20,451 bases of DNA from Apostichopus californicus (GCA_020650975.1 JAIPMN010021260.1:909-21359), one strand, 5' to 3'. Shown: positions 10,101 to 17,622, numbered from the stretch's first letter. The notes: generated from the sequence alone by a model not told the origin. Numbers and translations are program-made.

Positions 10101-13100
10101 GGGTTGCGATATTATAATTTGTAAGATCATTCCTGTGTGCCAAAACTGCTATATTAGCACTTTTATAGCAATTTGCCCATTATGATTGTGCATTGTGATA
10201 CCGTACATATTATATCCTGCAATCATCTTTCAATTATTGTCAAACTACTGAGCCGTACAATTGAGATATTAAGTTTGTCCAATAGAGAAATGGTGACAAG
10301 TCATACCAAGCATTGTTCTGTTTGGTAAATCTTTGTCAAAAACAGACAAAATGGTTAGTTGCACGAGGTTTTCTTGGTCTCATATATACTGTGTAAATAT
10401 ATACTCATATATTGTAAAAGATGAGGTCTTCTATCTAGGTGCTTTGGTACTGATACTTTACACAGTCTTTTATTGTTTTACAAGTTTTTGTTCAGGCTTG
10501 AAAATGAAAATGAAAATAAAAATAAAGAAATTGAAAAAAAAAAGAAAAAAAAAGAAGGGTTCTTATGTTTGTACTTTTCAAAGCCTGACTTCTTCTTTCA
10601 ACTTTCTGATCATATCGAAAGGCCACAAAATTAGTTTTCTGCGAACCGGTTACATATAACAATAAATAATTCTCATAATTGCTTTTTCATAGTTGTATTT
10701 TTTAAATGAAAAGTAACAAAGTGCGAAGATTATGTTGTTATTGCTGCTCACCTGCAAAATTTGGATGCATTTTTGTTTGTATCTGTATGTAAAATACCCA
10801 GAGGTCCATCATTGTCACAGACTCAGCCATAAAACGTGTCACCTCGTCTGTGGTCTTCACTTGAAACTCGTGGTTCTTGCCGGACGGATCGTGCTTCTTG
10901 GATACTCGATAATGTGGCCATAGCTTCAGGAATTCTGTGATGAAAAGTTGAAATTAATGAATTATTAAAGGGCGACCCTGTACAGTAACCCCACTATAAG
11001 TAATACCTTAACATGCAGTATATCATAGTAGCTTTGCCCTAAAAATTGTGAAATTTGAGGCCTGTCGTACGGATGCTTAGCATGAACTACAATACTCGCA
11101 AGAAAAGCTAAGACAAAGCTTGTTATGTTTACAAGATACCAAACCTTGAAGAGTCATGGTCGAGCACTGTAGCTCTGTAGCAGTTGTCAGATCAGCTTAT
11201 ATAGTGAGATATTTCTGTTCATATATATACAGTATGCAAGGTAAAATAAAACACTGTTGTCAGTCACTGTATTTTAAATCAAAGTCATTTATAACAGTTT
11301 CAGGCCAAAGTTAGAAGCTTTCATAATTTTGAGTACTCGATATGATTTACAAATATCAATTAGATCTACATGTATCTATGACAATGACACAAATGTAATG
11401 ATTTAAACTGTATATAAATCTAAGTAACTATCAAACACTTTTAAGATACGTGCTGATGTACTCAAGTCTGTGGTCCTACATTCTGAGGGAATATCAAAAC
11501 TACATTTCACTTCACAAAGAAAACATTTGGGGAAAGAAAACAATAATAATGTTGAGGTTTCTATGTGCCTCCATAATAGATTTGTTGTGAAAAGTTGACT
11601 TACAGTTAATGTCTCTTTTGATTATTGGATTAATGAAGTTCCTTTTTTTCATAATTCAAGAAATTAGAATGCTTATAATCAGTTGAGTCTGTGATAACTT
11701 CGAAACTTACTATCAAATTATGCACAAATCACATGGCAAAACAAGAAGAAATGGAAATAAATCCAACTGCGTTTTTACCTACTGTACTGTACTGTAGTCA
11801 CCAACATGTCACAGTCAAACAGACTTTTATAAATGGCCCCAAAGTCATTCATTACAGATCATAATAAATTAACCAATCACATTTTTCACATTAGTTTTCT
11901 AAGTGTTGTAAACAGTTCCCTTCACTTATTTTTCTTTCTTTTCAAGTTGCAGACGTAAGACTCTTATCTAATGATCAAGGAATGGATTGCCTCTGTAGGA
12001 GAAAATATTATTATCCATCTTCATCTTCAAGGGCAAGCTAGGGTTCGACTCATGACATTCATGAGGCTTAGCGAGACTGTTACTAATGACAAGTCTTAAA
12101 CCTCTCTGCAATTTAATGGAAACATATAATTATAAGGTTTTCAGTTCTCACATTTAGAACCTTAAGAAAATTACTTTCCAAATATTTCAGCAATCGCAAC
12201 ATGCTTCAATTAAAAGCACTTTCGATGAGCTTTGAGCAATTTTCTGTTCTATTTTGCCTCAAAATGGACATAACCATATATCTATCTGATAAAAGTTACC
12301 CTTGGATATTTCAGTAACAGTTGTTTCCTTATCAAATATGCACAAATAGGCTATGTCCATGCCATTTTCCGTCATCTTGCAGAGAGCGCAGAACTTTTTC
12401 TTCCACCTGGTGCTTGACCGGAGGAAGCCCTTCTTCTTCTGTTCATCTTTGGTACCTTTCTTAAGCCAGCCCTGCAAAGTATTCATGAAACAGGAATTTG
12501 GTTTGAGTTTTTGATTAATTTGTTTGCTTAGTTTTGTTGTACTCTGGCAACACAATTAAGGGAAACCCCCTCTCTGTCCTCCTACCCCCCCCCCCACCCA
12601 TGCATGTGACATTTGGGTTAATTTATTATGCTTTTCAGACATTTTTCTACTAGACAATGCCAGAACAGACTGGTACAGTATGGCTCATGAAAGACCTACA
12701 GTGCCACAATTTTCAAGACTGACATGTGCAGTATGTCTAATGTTAACCGTACACTGTACACACACTGTATACTATTCTATCACTGGAACCAATGTATTAC
12801 TGTATGTGTGTGCGTGCTGTAGTACTTTTGTACATGTATGCTAACACTCAGTACAGTACAGTAACAACTACAGCCTACAATGAGCTCAATTTCAGCACAC
12901 CGAAACCCATGATCGGAGCTTTATAAATTTTACCAAAAGCAAAACTACCACTTCCTTTTCTGCTATCTGTTAGAGTTATTGCCACATAAAGAGCAAATAA
13001 CAAACTCAGCAATTACAAGGTCAATTGACCAATATTGTACTGCCATAGGTTCCCATTAACAGTGCAGTGAGTTCACACACTCTGTTTTTGCTGTTTTTGC

Positions 13101-16100
13101 AGGTTTCATACAAATTGACTGTTCTGGCAGTATAGATTACAGTGTGTTCCCTTTTTTCAATTTAATGTATCACAGATTGAGCAGGCAAAATTTCAAACAG
13201 TCCCCAATACGATCAAATTTCTGTTTGACAGACAACCAAAATCAGGTTGGGCGGCTGTCCGGCATGACTCTGGGTTATTTACATCAATTTCGTATTGCAT
13301 TGTAACTTAGAAACAAGGCCAAATACTGTAAGTAAAATGATATCAATTGGTATCAGCCTCTATTACATTGGAGATACTGAAATTCAAAACAAATATATAT
13401 ATGGTACCTGTATGACCAACATGGCCCAAAAGTAGGGTGCGTCGGTATAAGCACAAACAGTTATCGATATACCCACTGGCGAATACCGGTATTACCGGAT
13501 ATATATACCAGACATTTTTGCGGAACCACTACTTCCAGCGTTAACTGTACTATCTAACACTAGCATGAACCTATGGACACTAGCCTAGCCTGCAAATGTA
13601 TTTGCCGTTTTAAGACGACTTTCCCATCTCTGTTTTTTCTTTTGCAGCAACTTATTTAAAGATTTGATTAAAAAGAAAAGAAAATACAAAAACCAGTGTT
13701 GTTTACAGTGTACACGTGTCTTTCATTGCAAAGCGAACGTACAGTTCAGTACACTCCACTACGGGGCTATTAACAAAATTATTTCGTTAATAGCTCCATG
13801 ATTTGACAACCTACGTGCGATATGAACTTGTGAAAACCATTTGCCGGGAAACTGTACTTGCGAGTATGGTAGAAATAGGATGACGTTAGCTCATGGAGCT
13901 ATTAGCTCCATGATTAAACGTAGCAAAGTGTGAGTATTATTATACTGTGACTGGGGTATGACTTTAATTTGTCAAGTAGGGCTGTAGGGGTCTGTAGAAA
14001 AGAACTTTCGGGGATTTCCTTTCTTTGAAATGGTATTCACAAATGTACAGAGAGTGACATTTTAGAACCGCAAAAGCCCTGTGACATTGTGAAAGAAGTG
14101 AGATATAGACCAGATTATCCCATCAATTAGTTTAGTATGGATTGTTTTAAAACTTCGATAAAACTTTGTCAATCTTTCTGACAGTAGGTACAGAAAGATG
14201 GGCATGCATGCAAAAATGTCTGTATTTTACTTGTGTGTCTTTAGATCTGCTTCAAGCACGTTTTACCAGCTCTGGTTTCTCTTAGACCGCATTGCATCTC
14301 TAACAGGAACTTCAGATTCCTTGCTAGATAAAAATGCAAAATGTATTGTTGTTAATGTACACACACAATGTGAAGGGCAGCACCTAAACTCCCTAGACAA
14401 GAAATAAAAATCAGTTCATCGCGCAAACATTTTCGAAAACCTGTGAATCTGTTTTATTTTTTCACCCAGCTACACTGTATACTGTACCTACCTCCTTCTG
14501 GAATAATAATAATAATTGCTTAATAGCGTGGATTGCATGTATGGGGATAGAGCAATTGATAGTATTTTCTCAGGAGGTGGTATAACAATAACATTTTCGT
14601 TTCAGGAAGATTCTCCATCTGGCGCAAAAAGTTTTGTTGTGTTAACAAACGAATGCTATGCTGGGGGTAACCATGTATTACGGTGGGAAGTAATAACATA
14701 GCCTAAAGTAAGGGATAAAATTACTGCATGATATGCAGTGGTGAAAATACTTTTCTTTTGTGCATTTTCTACTTCAATCAGAGTAAAATTGGATTGTTGA
14801 CCCTATATTTCGTATCGCTCATTTTTTATGTCGAAATGTCACGTTTAAACGAACGAAATCTGGTCGTTTAAACGATTAGATCATTAACACACATGCCATC
14901 CATCCAATCCCTTTTTCCTCGTGTTTGTCAAAGCATGTTCGAAACCTCCAACAGGTGCTGTATTACTGTACCCCCCCCCCACACCCGTACGTAGACTGTT
15001 CCATATTATCGTGTGTAAATGCAACCCATCCGTGCTCGTGATTGGCCGCATAGGCTTAAACCATTTTTGAAGGTGAAAACGCAAGAAACATATCAGTGTG
15101 TCCCTTCGTTGATCTTTTGTCTGGTACGGTACAAGCAACTACTGCATGGGCTAAGATTGCGCAGCAAGAATGTTTACAGTTAACTTGGGGTGGTAAGTTA
15201 CACGATAAACAGTAGCAGCCGGAATTTCCTCAAGTTCACGTGTATTATCTGGATCGGTAGTTTCTTATCGGGTATTCAAGATTTGTTTCAGATATACCTG
15301 GTATTTTTCGTTGATGACAGATTTCAATACCGTCGGTTGGTATGAAGGAAATACCAGGTATATTGACGCACCCTACCCAAAATTTATTTCTATCCACCAT
15401 ACCTACAATTCTCTCCTTCAGTGTACATATTTGTCATTTTGTATTATTTTGCTACATTTTTTCAAACAATCAAATTTACTGAACATTCCGACAACCAAAA
15501 ATAAGACATGTTTGTCCAAGGGAAAAAAGAAAAATCCTTGAGATTGTCCTGAGAAAAATCCTTGAGATTGTCCTGAGATTTAGTCAAATATATACCCCGG
15601 CCCTATAGGCCATGCAAATCATATATACATTCTGTACTTATAGGAAGGGTCAATCTTGTTTGCAATGAGAGTGAGTAGAATCAAGTAAAACAGCAAAATT
15701 GAAATCTGCATAGGCAATATCATGACAGTATAATTTACCCACTATTGCATTGAAAAATGTGCAACTCTAATGATGTGGTTTTTTTCACAGGAACCATACT
15801 ATATTGTAAGATTCTAAACTAAGAGAATTCAGACCAGCTACACAAGATTTGAATACTAATTAGATATTCCTGAGTATTATCTGCTTATCATATCTTCATG
15901 TCTGTAAAAAGAAGATTTGAAAGTATGAATACAAAAGAAACTTCATGGGAGGTTTTGCAGCCAGTAGCATTCTCTATACTTGTGTGATTTACATGAGTGT
16001 GCATGGTAAAAGGGTGTGTATATTCACAATTGTTTCAGATAGAATTCTCGCGTCCTTGATGTAATTTAGGCCCCAACGACATAAGGGCCACTCACTAGGC

Positions 16101-16462
16101 TATATATACAGTAGTCAGTAGGCCTAGAACTTAAAGTCTGCCACCGGTCCAGAGTGTATCATACAAGTTTTACAACAGGATGAAGAGGTATTACCTTCTA
16201 AGCCTCAGCATGACTAGCCTAGGCCGAAGTCGCAACAGCGTTTCTGTCAGTTGGTCTGCTTATTTTAACGAGGTGAGGCCTAGTAAATTTAGGCTAATTC
16301 CCACCAAGTTCGTGTAACCCGTGTAGCCTAACACTAACAGGTAATAGTAACAGTACGCATAACTTAACAAAACAGCCTAACCAAGTTGATACGGTAAAAG
16401 TTTCCAAGATTTACCTTGTAAATGACATCAAAACTGTTGCGGTTTGCCATTCCATAACTCAT
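2044..16462 (-). CDS. Dok: Dok-family (PH + IRS-type PTB) docking adaptor, 8 exons, complete
   Basis: Joining 16462-16415, 12471-12300, 10934-10752, 7000-6888, 6465-6265, 6163-6049, 4804-4694 and 4133-2044 gives 3033 nt, 1010 residues plus TAA, with intron phases 0,1,1,0,0,1,1 and GT-AG at all seven introns. Residues about 13-130 form a PH domain (starts IYKGWLKK, ends near the DLWVFYIQ helix). Residues about 136-239 form an IRS-type PTB domain with the Dok-like WP...VREF...FSFDAGR block; R187 and R203 match the phosphotyrosine-binding arginines of the family. The remaining 770 residues are low-complexity, Ser/Pro/basic-rich, with YxxM, YxN and YEDI tyrosine motifs. Dok proteins are recruited to phosphorylated receptors by the PTB, to membranes by the PH, and dock RasGAP, Nck, Grb2 or p85 through tail tyrosines. 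The product is longer than vertebrate Dok1-3 (about 450-500 aa). An IRS-like identity is the main alternative; the WP and FSFDAGR residues favour Dok. The paralogue cannot be assigned. Confidence 0.9.
4220..4285. repeat. AGGAGGACATACATT short tandem repeat
   Basis: Three to four imperfect 15-bp units directly 5' of the SINE head. The copies vary between AGGAGGACAT and AGGAGGAGGACAT. Confidence 0.8.
4286..4512 (+). mobile_element. tRNA-derived SINE with intact Pol III boxes
   Basis: The head (4286-4351) is tRNA-like. GGAGT pairs with terminal ACTCC, box A reads TAGCTCAGTGG (4293-4303), and box B contains GTTCGAGTC (4338-4346). The D and anticodon arms are degraded, so it is not a functional tRNA gene. 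The body that follows has two neat hairpins, CTGACTTCGGTCAG (4435-4448) and GGCTTTGATAAGCC (4454-4467). The same body recurs inverted at 16703-16825, which shows it is a dispersed element. Known SINEs share this head-plus-conserved-body layout; I cannot name the family. Confidence 0.85.
4694..4804 (-). CDS. Dok: Dok exon 7: proline-rich linker
   Basis: Residues 279-314, 111 nt, phase 1 at both ends, so it is a frame-neutral cassette. It reads RASQLPALPPVSSRSVAVPV, then PVPGRSEYNHLTRQLS. The PALPPV and PVPVPGR runs could bind SH3 or WW domains, and SEYNHL offers a tyrosine. Acceptor ttaacacag, donor gtaaga. No recognised fold. Confidence 0.85.
4805..6048 (-). other. Dok intron 6 (1244 bp), phase 1
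   Basis: Starts gtaaga at 6048 and ends ttaacacag at 4805. No repeat or ORF that I can support; AT-rich, unique-looking sequence. Confidence 0.75.
6049..6163 (-). CDS. Dok: Dok exon 6: linker after PTB with candidate docking tyrosines
   Basis: Residues 240-277: PSGPEGSPSYQEV, an acidic TEEEVIKDYESL stretch, and LATFGLLPVKPR. Tyrosines sit in SYQEV and DYESL, the second preceded by acidic residues as in many kinase substrates. The reading frame requires the acceptor at 6165-6164 (cttaaag); a stronger-looking CAG five bases downstream would shift the frame. Donor gtaaga; leaves in phase 1, the split codon becoming TCT (Ser) with exon 7. Confidence 0.85.
6265..6465 (-). CDS. Dok: Dok exon 5: C-terminal half of PTB domain with ligand-binding arginines
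   Basis: Residues 173-239. It contains VVVAQWPLKCVREF, then MFSFDAGRNSPMGQAHYAF and a final helix, MYDILDLYTTEIMQ. WP before the arginine strand and F-S-F-[ED]-A-G-R are features of Dok PTB domains; IRS proteins have a different strand sequence here. R187 and R203 are the predicted phosphotyrosine ligands. The exon is 201 nt, phase 0 at both ends. Its donor lies in gtaggtag, so a second GT occurs four bases further on. Confidence 0.92.
6466..6887 (-). other. Dok intron 4 (422 bp), phase 0, inside the PTB
   Basis: Starts gtaaga at 6887 and ends tgttttcag at 6466. It splits the PTB between its two halves. No embedded feature seen. Confidence 0.8.
6888..7000 (-). CDS. Dok: Dok exon 4: N-terminal half of IRS-type PTB domain
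   Basis: Residues 136-172. EFFEVVPVDSDSVRRIGAKG matches the first PTB strand and helix, and CLIHLSKWGLTLALK matches the following pair of strands. The acceptor is tattgtag, preceded by a long pyrimidine tract that is the complement of the G-run at 7011-7023. The donor is gtaaga, and the exon leaves in phase 0. Confidence 0.9.
7542..7990. repeat. Higher-order repeat around the minisatellite (three copies)
   Basis: A segment beginning ATTACCTCAGAATGGTAGAC and ending GAAG[CT]TGGTAGT starts at about 7542, 7657 and 7922, each copy followed by the GTGACCC-type short repeats. The short array has therefore grown together with a larger flanking unit. Confidence 0.8.
7581..7918. repeat. 19-bp minisatellite carrying TGAGTCA in most units
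   Basis: The unit is GTGACCCAGAGGTGAGTCA. Six copies run at exact 19-bp spacing with TGAGTCA at 7784, 7803, 7822, 7841, 7860 and 7879. Further copies lie at 7594, 7708 and 7727, with two TGAGTCC variants at 7746 and 7765. The flanks carry AGTGGGTCA variants. TGAGTCA is the AP-1/TRE consensus, and TGACCC is the reverse complement of a nuclear-receptor half-site. The array is interrupted at about 7642-7696 by a copy of a longer repeat. Any regulatory role is inference. Confidence 0.9.
7922..8540. repeat. Old diverged duplication of about 400 bp
   Basis: The sequence from 7922 to about 8190 has a decayed partner at about 8321-8540. Matching pieces in the same order are CAGAATGGTAGA, GGAGACAGGTAAGAGAGGA versus GGAGACAGGTTAGAGAGGA, and AATCTGCTACC versus AATCTGCCCACC. 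It predates the fresh 19-bp array, whose copies are nearly identical. Confidence 0.6.
8946..9217. repeat. 90-bp tandem repeat, three copies
   Basis: ATTTAGAACTAGAGTATAC recurs at an exact 90-bp step (about 8953, 9043, 9133). Each unit ends in ATTATTTTTTTCAGTTAT. Copies differ by only a few bases. No coding potential. Confidence 0.9.
9931..10208. repeat. 92-101-bp tandem repeat, three copies
   Basis: Units begin with TTCCTGTGTGC and share TTTGCCCATTATGATTGTGC. The first two start at 9931 and 10025 and the third at about 10126, the third being more diverged. The overlapping open frames on both strands are by-products of the repeat. Confidence 0.88.
10752..10934 (-). CDS. Dok: Dok exon 3: C-terminal half of PH domain and linker
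   Basis: Residues 75-134. It contains FLKLWPHYRVSKK, HEFQVKTTDEVTRFMAESV and a DLWVFYIQIQ segment. The last has the tryptophan expected in the C-terminal alpha helix of PH domains. A short linker, MHPNFA, then leads directly into the PTB. Acceptor catcacag, donor gtgagc, phase 1 at both ends, so the exon could be skipped without changing frame (183 nt), which would remove half of the PH domain. Confidence 0.9.
10935..12299 (-). other. Dok intron 2 (1365 bp), phase 1
   Basis: Starts gtaact at 12299 and ends catcacag at 10935. AT-rich unique-looking sequence; no repeat, RNA or ORF that I can support. Confidence 0.75.
12300..12471 (-). CDS. Dok: Dok exon 2: N-terminal half of PH domain
   Basis: Residues 17-73 plus the first base of codon 74. 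It reads GWLKKGTKDEQKKKGF, then a WKKKFCAL strand and a LCIFDKE strand, the typical beta1-beta4 pattern of a PH domain. The many lysines in the beta1-beta2 loop are consistent with phosphoinositide binding. Acceptor ctttgcag precedes 12471 and donor gtaact follows 12300; the exon leaves in phase 1 and the split codon is completed as GAA (Glu) by exon 3. Confidence 0.9.
13766..13794. repeat. Inverted repeat GCTATTAAC...GTTAATAGC
   Basis: Perfect 9-bp arms at 13766-13774 and 13786-13794 around an 11-base AT-rich centre, inside the candidate intron-1 element. The right arm continues as TAGCTCCATG, which recurs in the palindrome at 13892-13912. Confidence 0.7.
13892..13912. repeat. 21-bp perfect palindrome with CATGGAGCTA arms
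   Basis: CATGGAGCTA (13892-13901), one central T, then TAGCTCCATG (13903-13912). It lies inside the candidate intron-1 element and shares TAGCTCCATG with 13791-13800. Confidence 0.75.
14842..14875. repeat. Paired GTTTAAACGA inverted/direct repeat
   Basis: GTTTAAACGA at 14843-14852 and its reverse complement TCGTTTAAAC at 14864-14873. Because the core is self-complementary, CGTTTAAACGA is also a direct repeat 23 bp apart. Internal to the candidate intron-1 element. Confidence 0.7.
15530..15578. repeat. 25-bp direct duplication
   Basis: A unit built on ATCCTTGAGATTGTCCTGAG occurs twice in tandem with an A-rich joint. Simple local duplication in intron 1. Confidence 0.75.
16415..16462 (-). CDS. 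Dok: Dok exon 1: start codon and first strand entry of PH domain
   Basis: Encodes 16 residues, MSYGMANRNSFDVIYK, then a donor reading gtaaat at 16414. The frame is closed upstream by an in-frame TAG at 16561-16559, and the first ATG after it is 16462-16460 (A at -3). A second in-frame ATG at 16450 has G at -3 and G at +4 and could also be used, giving a protein four residues shorter. The last residues, VIYK, continue in phase 0 into GWLKK of exon 2, a classic PH-domain beginning, which supports this as the true first coding exon despite the 3.9-kb intron. Confidence 0.8.
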
Positions 16463-16506
16463 TATATCAACGGCATCGAAACGGTTGCTCGCATCAAACC
16501 CGACAT
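16462..16506 (-). promoter_or_regulatory. uORF overlapping the Dok start codon
   Basis: A 14-codon frame starts at ATG 16506-16504, has two further in-frame ATGs, and ends with TAA at 16464-16462. The last A of that TAA is the first base of the main ATG, giving the junction TAATG. If the 5' end of the mRNA lies upstream of 16506, ribosomes would meet these ATGs first, and termination would occur exactly at the main start. The TSS is not visible from sequence, so the role is inferred. Confidence 0.45.
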
Positions 16507-16702
16507 AACACCTACGAGACTGTGAATCCCCGTTCCGCTTTACTTTTAGTTTTACCAACTAGGCTACGGAACGTTCAGAACTCTTTCCGGTGAAGAGTCA
16601 CCAACCAGTGGTAGCAATACTCCACAAAAGAGTACATACGACAATTGATTGAATGCTGAGTAATAGCAACTAGTGGTCACAATTTTTTTTAATGTACTTT
16701 AG
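16507..16702. other. Probable 5'UTR / proximal promoter region of Dok
   Basis: Short interval between exon 1 and the inverted SINE fragment. An in-frame TAG at 16561-16559 closes the coding frame. On the gene strand there is an ETS-like ACCGGAAAG near 16594-16586. I see no convincing TATA box at a sensible distance, so the start site is undetermined. Confidence 0.3.
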
Positions 16703-16825
16703 ATCCTCCTGCAGGAACTCGCGAAGAAGCCATCATTGGCTTATCAAAGCCGCAAGCTGAACGAAGTCAGTCTCTTAGATTCATATTTAACGTCCATGAT
16801 TATGAATTGTCAATTGTCAACAACT
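16703..16825 (-). mobile_element. 5'-truncated copy of the same SINE, inverted
   Basis: On the minus strand this matches the body of the SINE at about 4380-4505, including ATGGACGTTAAATATGAAT, GAGACTGACTTCG and GGCTTTGATAAGCC, but lacks the tRNA head. It lies about 240 bp upstream of the Dok start codon, in the same orientation as the gene. Confidence 0.85.
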
Positions 16826-17252
16826 CTCATGCTGAGCCTACGATAACCATCGAATCTTAGTCAGGAAGATGCAATTAACATTGTGTTTTTTTTGGTGAAA
16901 GTTAAATTGGGAACAACTTGTATAGGATTCAGGATTTTTCTTTTGGTTCACATCTTTTACGACAAACGCTCTTGAGTAGTTTCCACTGTTCATAGCTGAA
17001 CAATGATCTTTGCGCCTTGGCAAATCTACCATTCGGCGTACTTTCCGAGGTCAGTTTTCATTCTGACCATGGTTCCGAGTCCCCCCCCCCCCTCCGTGGT
17101 CCCCTCCTTTAGCCTGGTCGATTCTCACATTGACACTGTCCTCGATTCCGTTCGACTTTCCTGTGAATCTGACTTTCCCACAATTTCAATGAAAAGGAAA
17201 AGGACTATACAACAAATTGTTAAATATAAGAGTATTTGATTTATCCATCAAC

Positions 17253-17280
17253 CAGGGAGTTGTTCCATAAAAACTCCCTG
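17253..17280. repeat. CAGGGAGTT hairpin, copy 2
   Basis: CAGGGAGTT (17253-17261), loop GTTCCATAAA, AACTCCCTG (17272-17280). Perfect 9-bp stem. It sits at the end of the first 336-bp unit. Confidence 0.8.
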
Positions 17281-17588
17281 CATCAACATCTTTTACGACA
17301 AACGCTCTTGAGTAGTTTCCACTGTTCATAGCTGAACAATGATCTTTGCGCCTTGGCAAATCTACCATTCGGCGTACTTTCCGAGGTCAGTTTTCATTCT
17401 GACCATGGTTCCGAGTCCCCCCCCCCCCTCCGTGGTCCCCTCCTTTAGCCTGGTCGATTCTCACATTGACACTGTCCTCGATTCCGTTCGACTTTCCTGT
17501 GAATCTGACTTTCCCACAATTTCAATGAAAAGGAAAAGGACTATACAACAAATTGTTAAATATAAGAGTATTTGATTTATCCATCAAC

Positions 17589-17616
17589 CAGGGAGTTGTT
17601 CCATAAAAACTCCCTG
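17589..17616. repeat. CAGGGAGTT hairpin, copy 3
   Basis: Identical to the hairpin at 17253-17280, carried by the second 336-bp unit. Confidence 0.8.
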
Positions 17617-17622
17617 CATCAA

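Larger units (their letters stand above)
7001..10751 (-). other. Dok intron 3 (3751 bp), phase 1
   Basis: Starts gtgagc at 10751 and ends tattgtag at 7001. It contains three separate tandem arrays (7581-7918, 8946-9217, 9931-10208), a CTC/TTC microsatellite (about 7156-7195), a G-run (7011-7023), and an A-rich AAAATG tract (about 10499-10556). The intervals 8541-8945, 9218-9930 and 10209-10498 hold nothing I recognise. Confidence 0.75.
13433..15375. mobile_element. Probable non-autonomous hAT-like DNA transposon in Dok intron 1
   Basis: The left end reads TAGGGTGCGTC (13433-13443) and the right end is its exact reverse complement GACGCACCCTA (15365-15375). Outside them lie near-identical 8-mers, CCCAAAAG (13425-13432) and CCCAAAAT (15376-15383), as expected for an 8-bp target duplication with one change. 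Both subterminal regions are crowded with GGTAT/ATACC words, including the palindromes ATACCGGTAT (13485-13494) and ATACC-N-GGTAT near 15295-15305 and 15351-15361. No transposase frame is visible over 1.94 kb. Family assignment rests on the duplication length and TAGGG end, so it is inferred; chance pairing of short ends is the alternative. Confidence 0.55.
12472..16414 (-). other. Dok intron 1 (3943 bp), phase 0
   Basis: Starts gtaaat at 16414 and ends ctttgcag at 12472. It holds a C-run at about 12584-12598, a stretch at 12700-12860 rich in TACAGTA/TACTGTA words, a probable DNA transposon (13433-15375) and a 25-bp direct duplication (about 15530-15578). Short ORFs here match nothing I know, and I see no embedded gene. 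Confidence 0.75.
16951..17622. repeat. Two tandem copies of a 336-bp unit, apparently identical
   Basis: Copy 1 is 16951-17286 and copy 2 is 17287-17622. I see no difference between them, even in the 12-C run (17081-17092 and 17417-17428). Each contains a 78-codon frame that simply repeats with the unit and shows no domain I know. Each ends in a CAGGGAGTT...AACTCCCTG hairpin. A very recent duplication or an assembly artefact are both possible. Confidence 0.95.

Noticed and set aside
9724-10143. Open frames on both strands, up to 139 codons
   Set aside because: They follow the 92-101-bp tandem repeat and AT-rich DNA; both strands are equally open and no domain is seen.
12700-12860. Dense TACAGTA/TACTGTA words as a possible regulatory cluster
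   Set aside because: Such words are common throughout this AT-rich window, and without a computed background I cannot call the cluster significant.
16463-16558. N-terminal extension of Dok by 32 residues starting at 16558
   Set aside because: That position is TTG, not ATG, and an in-frame TAG lies immediately upstream. The first ATG in frame is 16462.
17003-17575. Two identical 78-codon plus-strand frames
   Set aside because: They exist only because the 336-bp unit is duplicated. The sequence includes a C-run coding a proline string and resembles no known protein.
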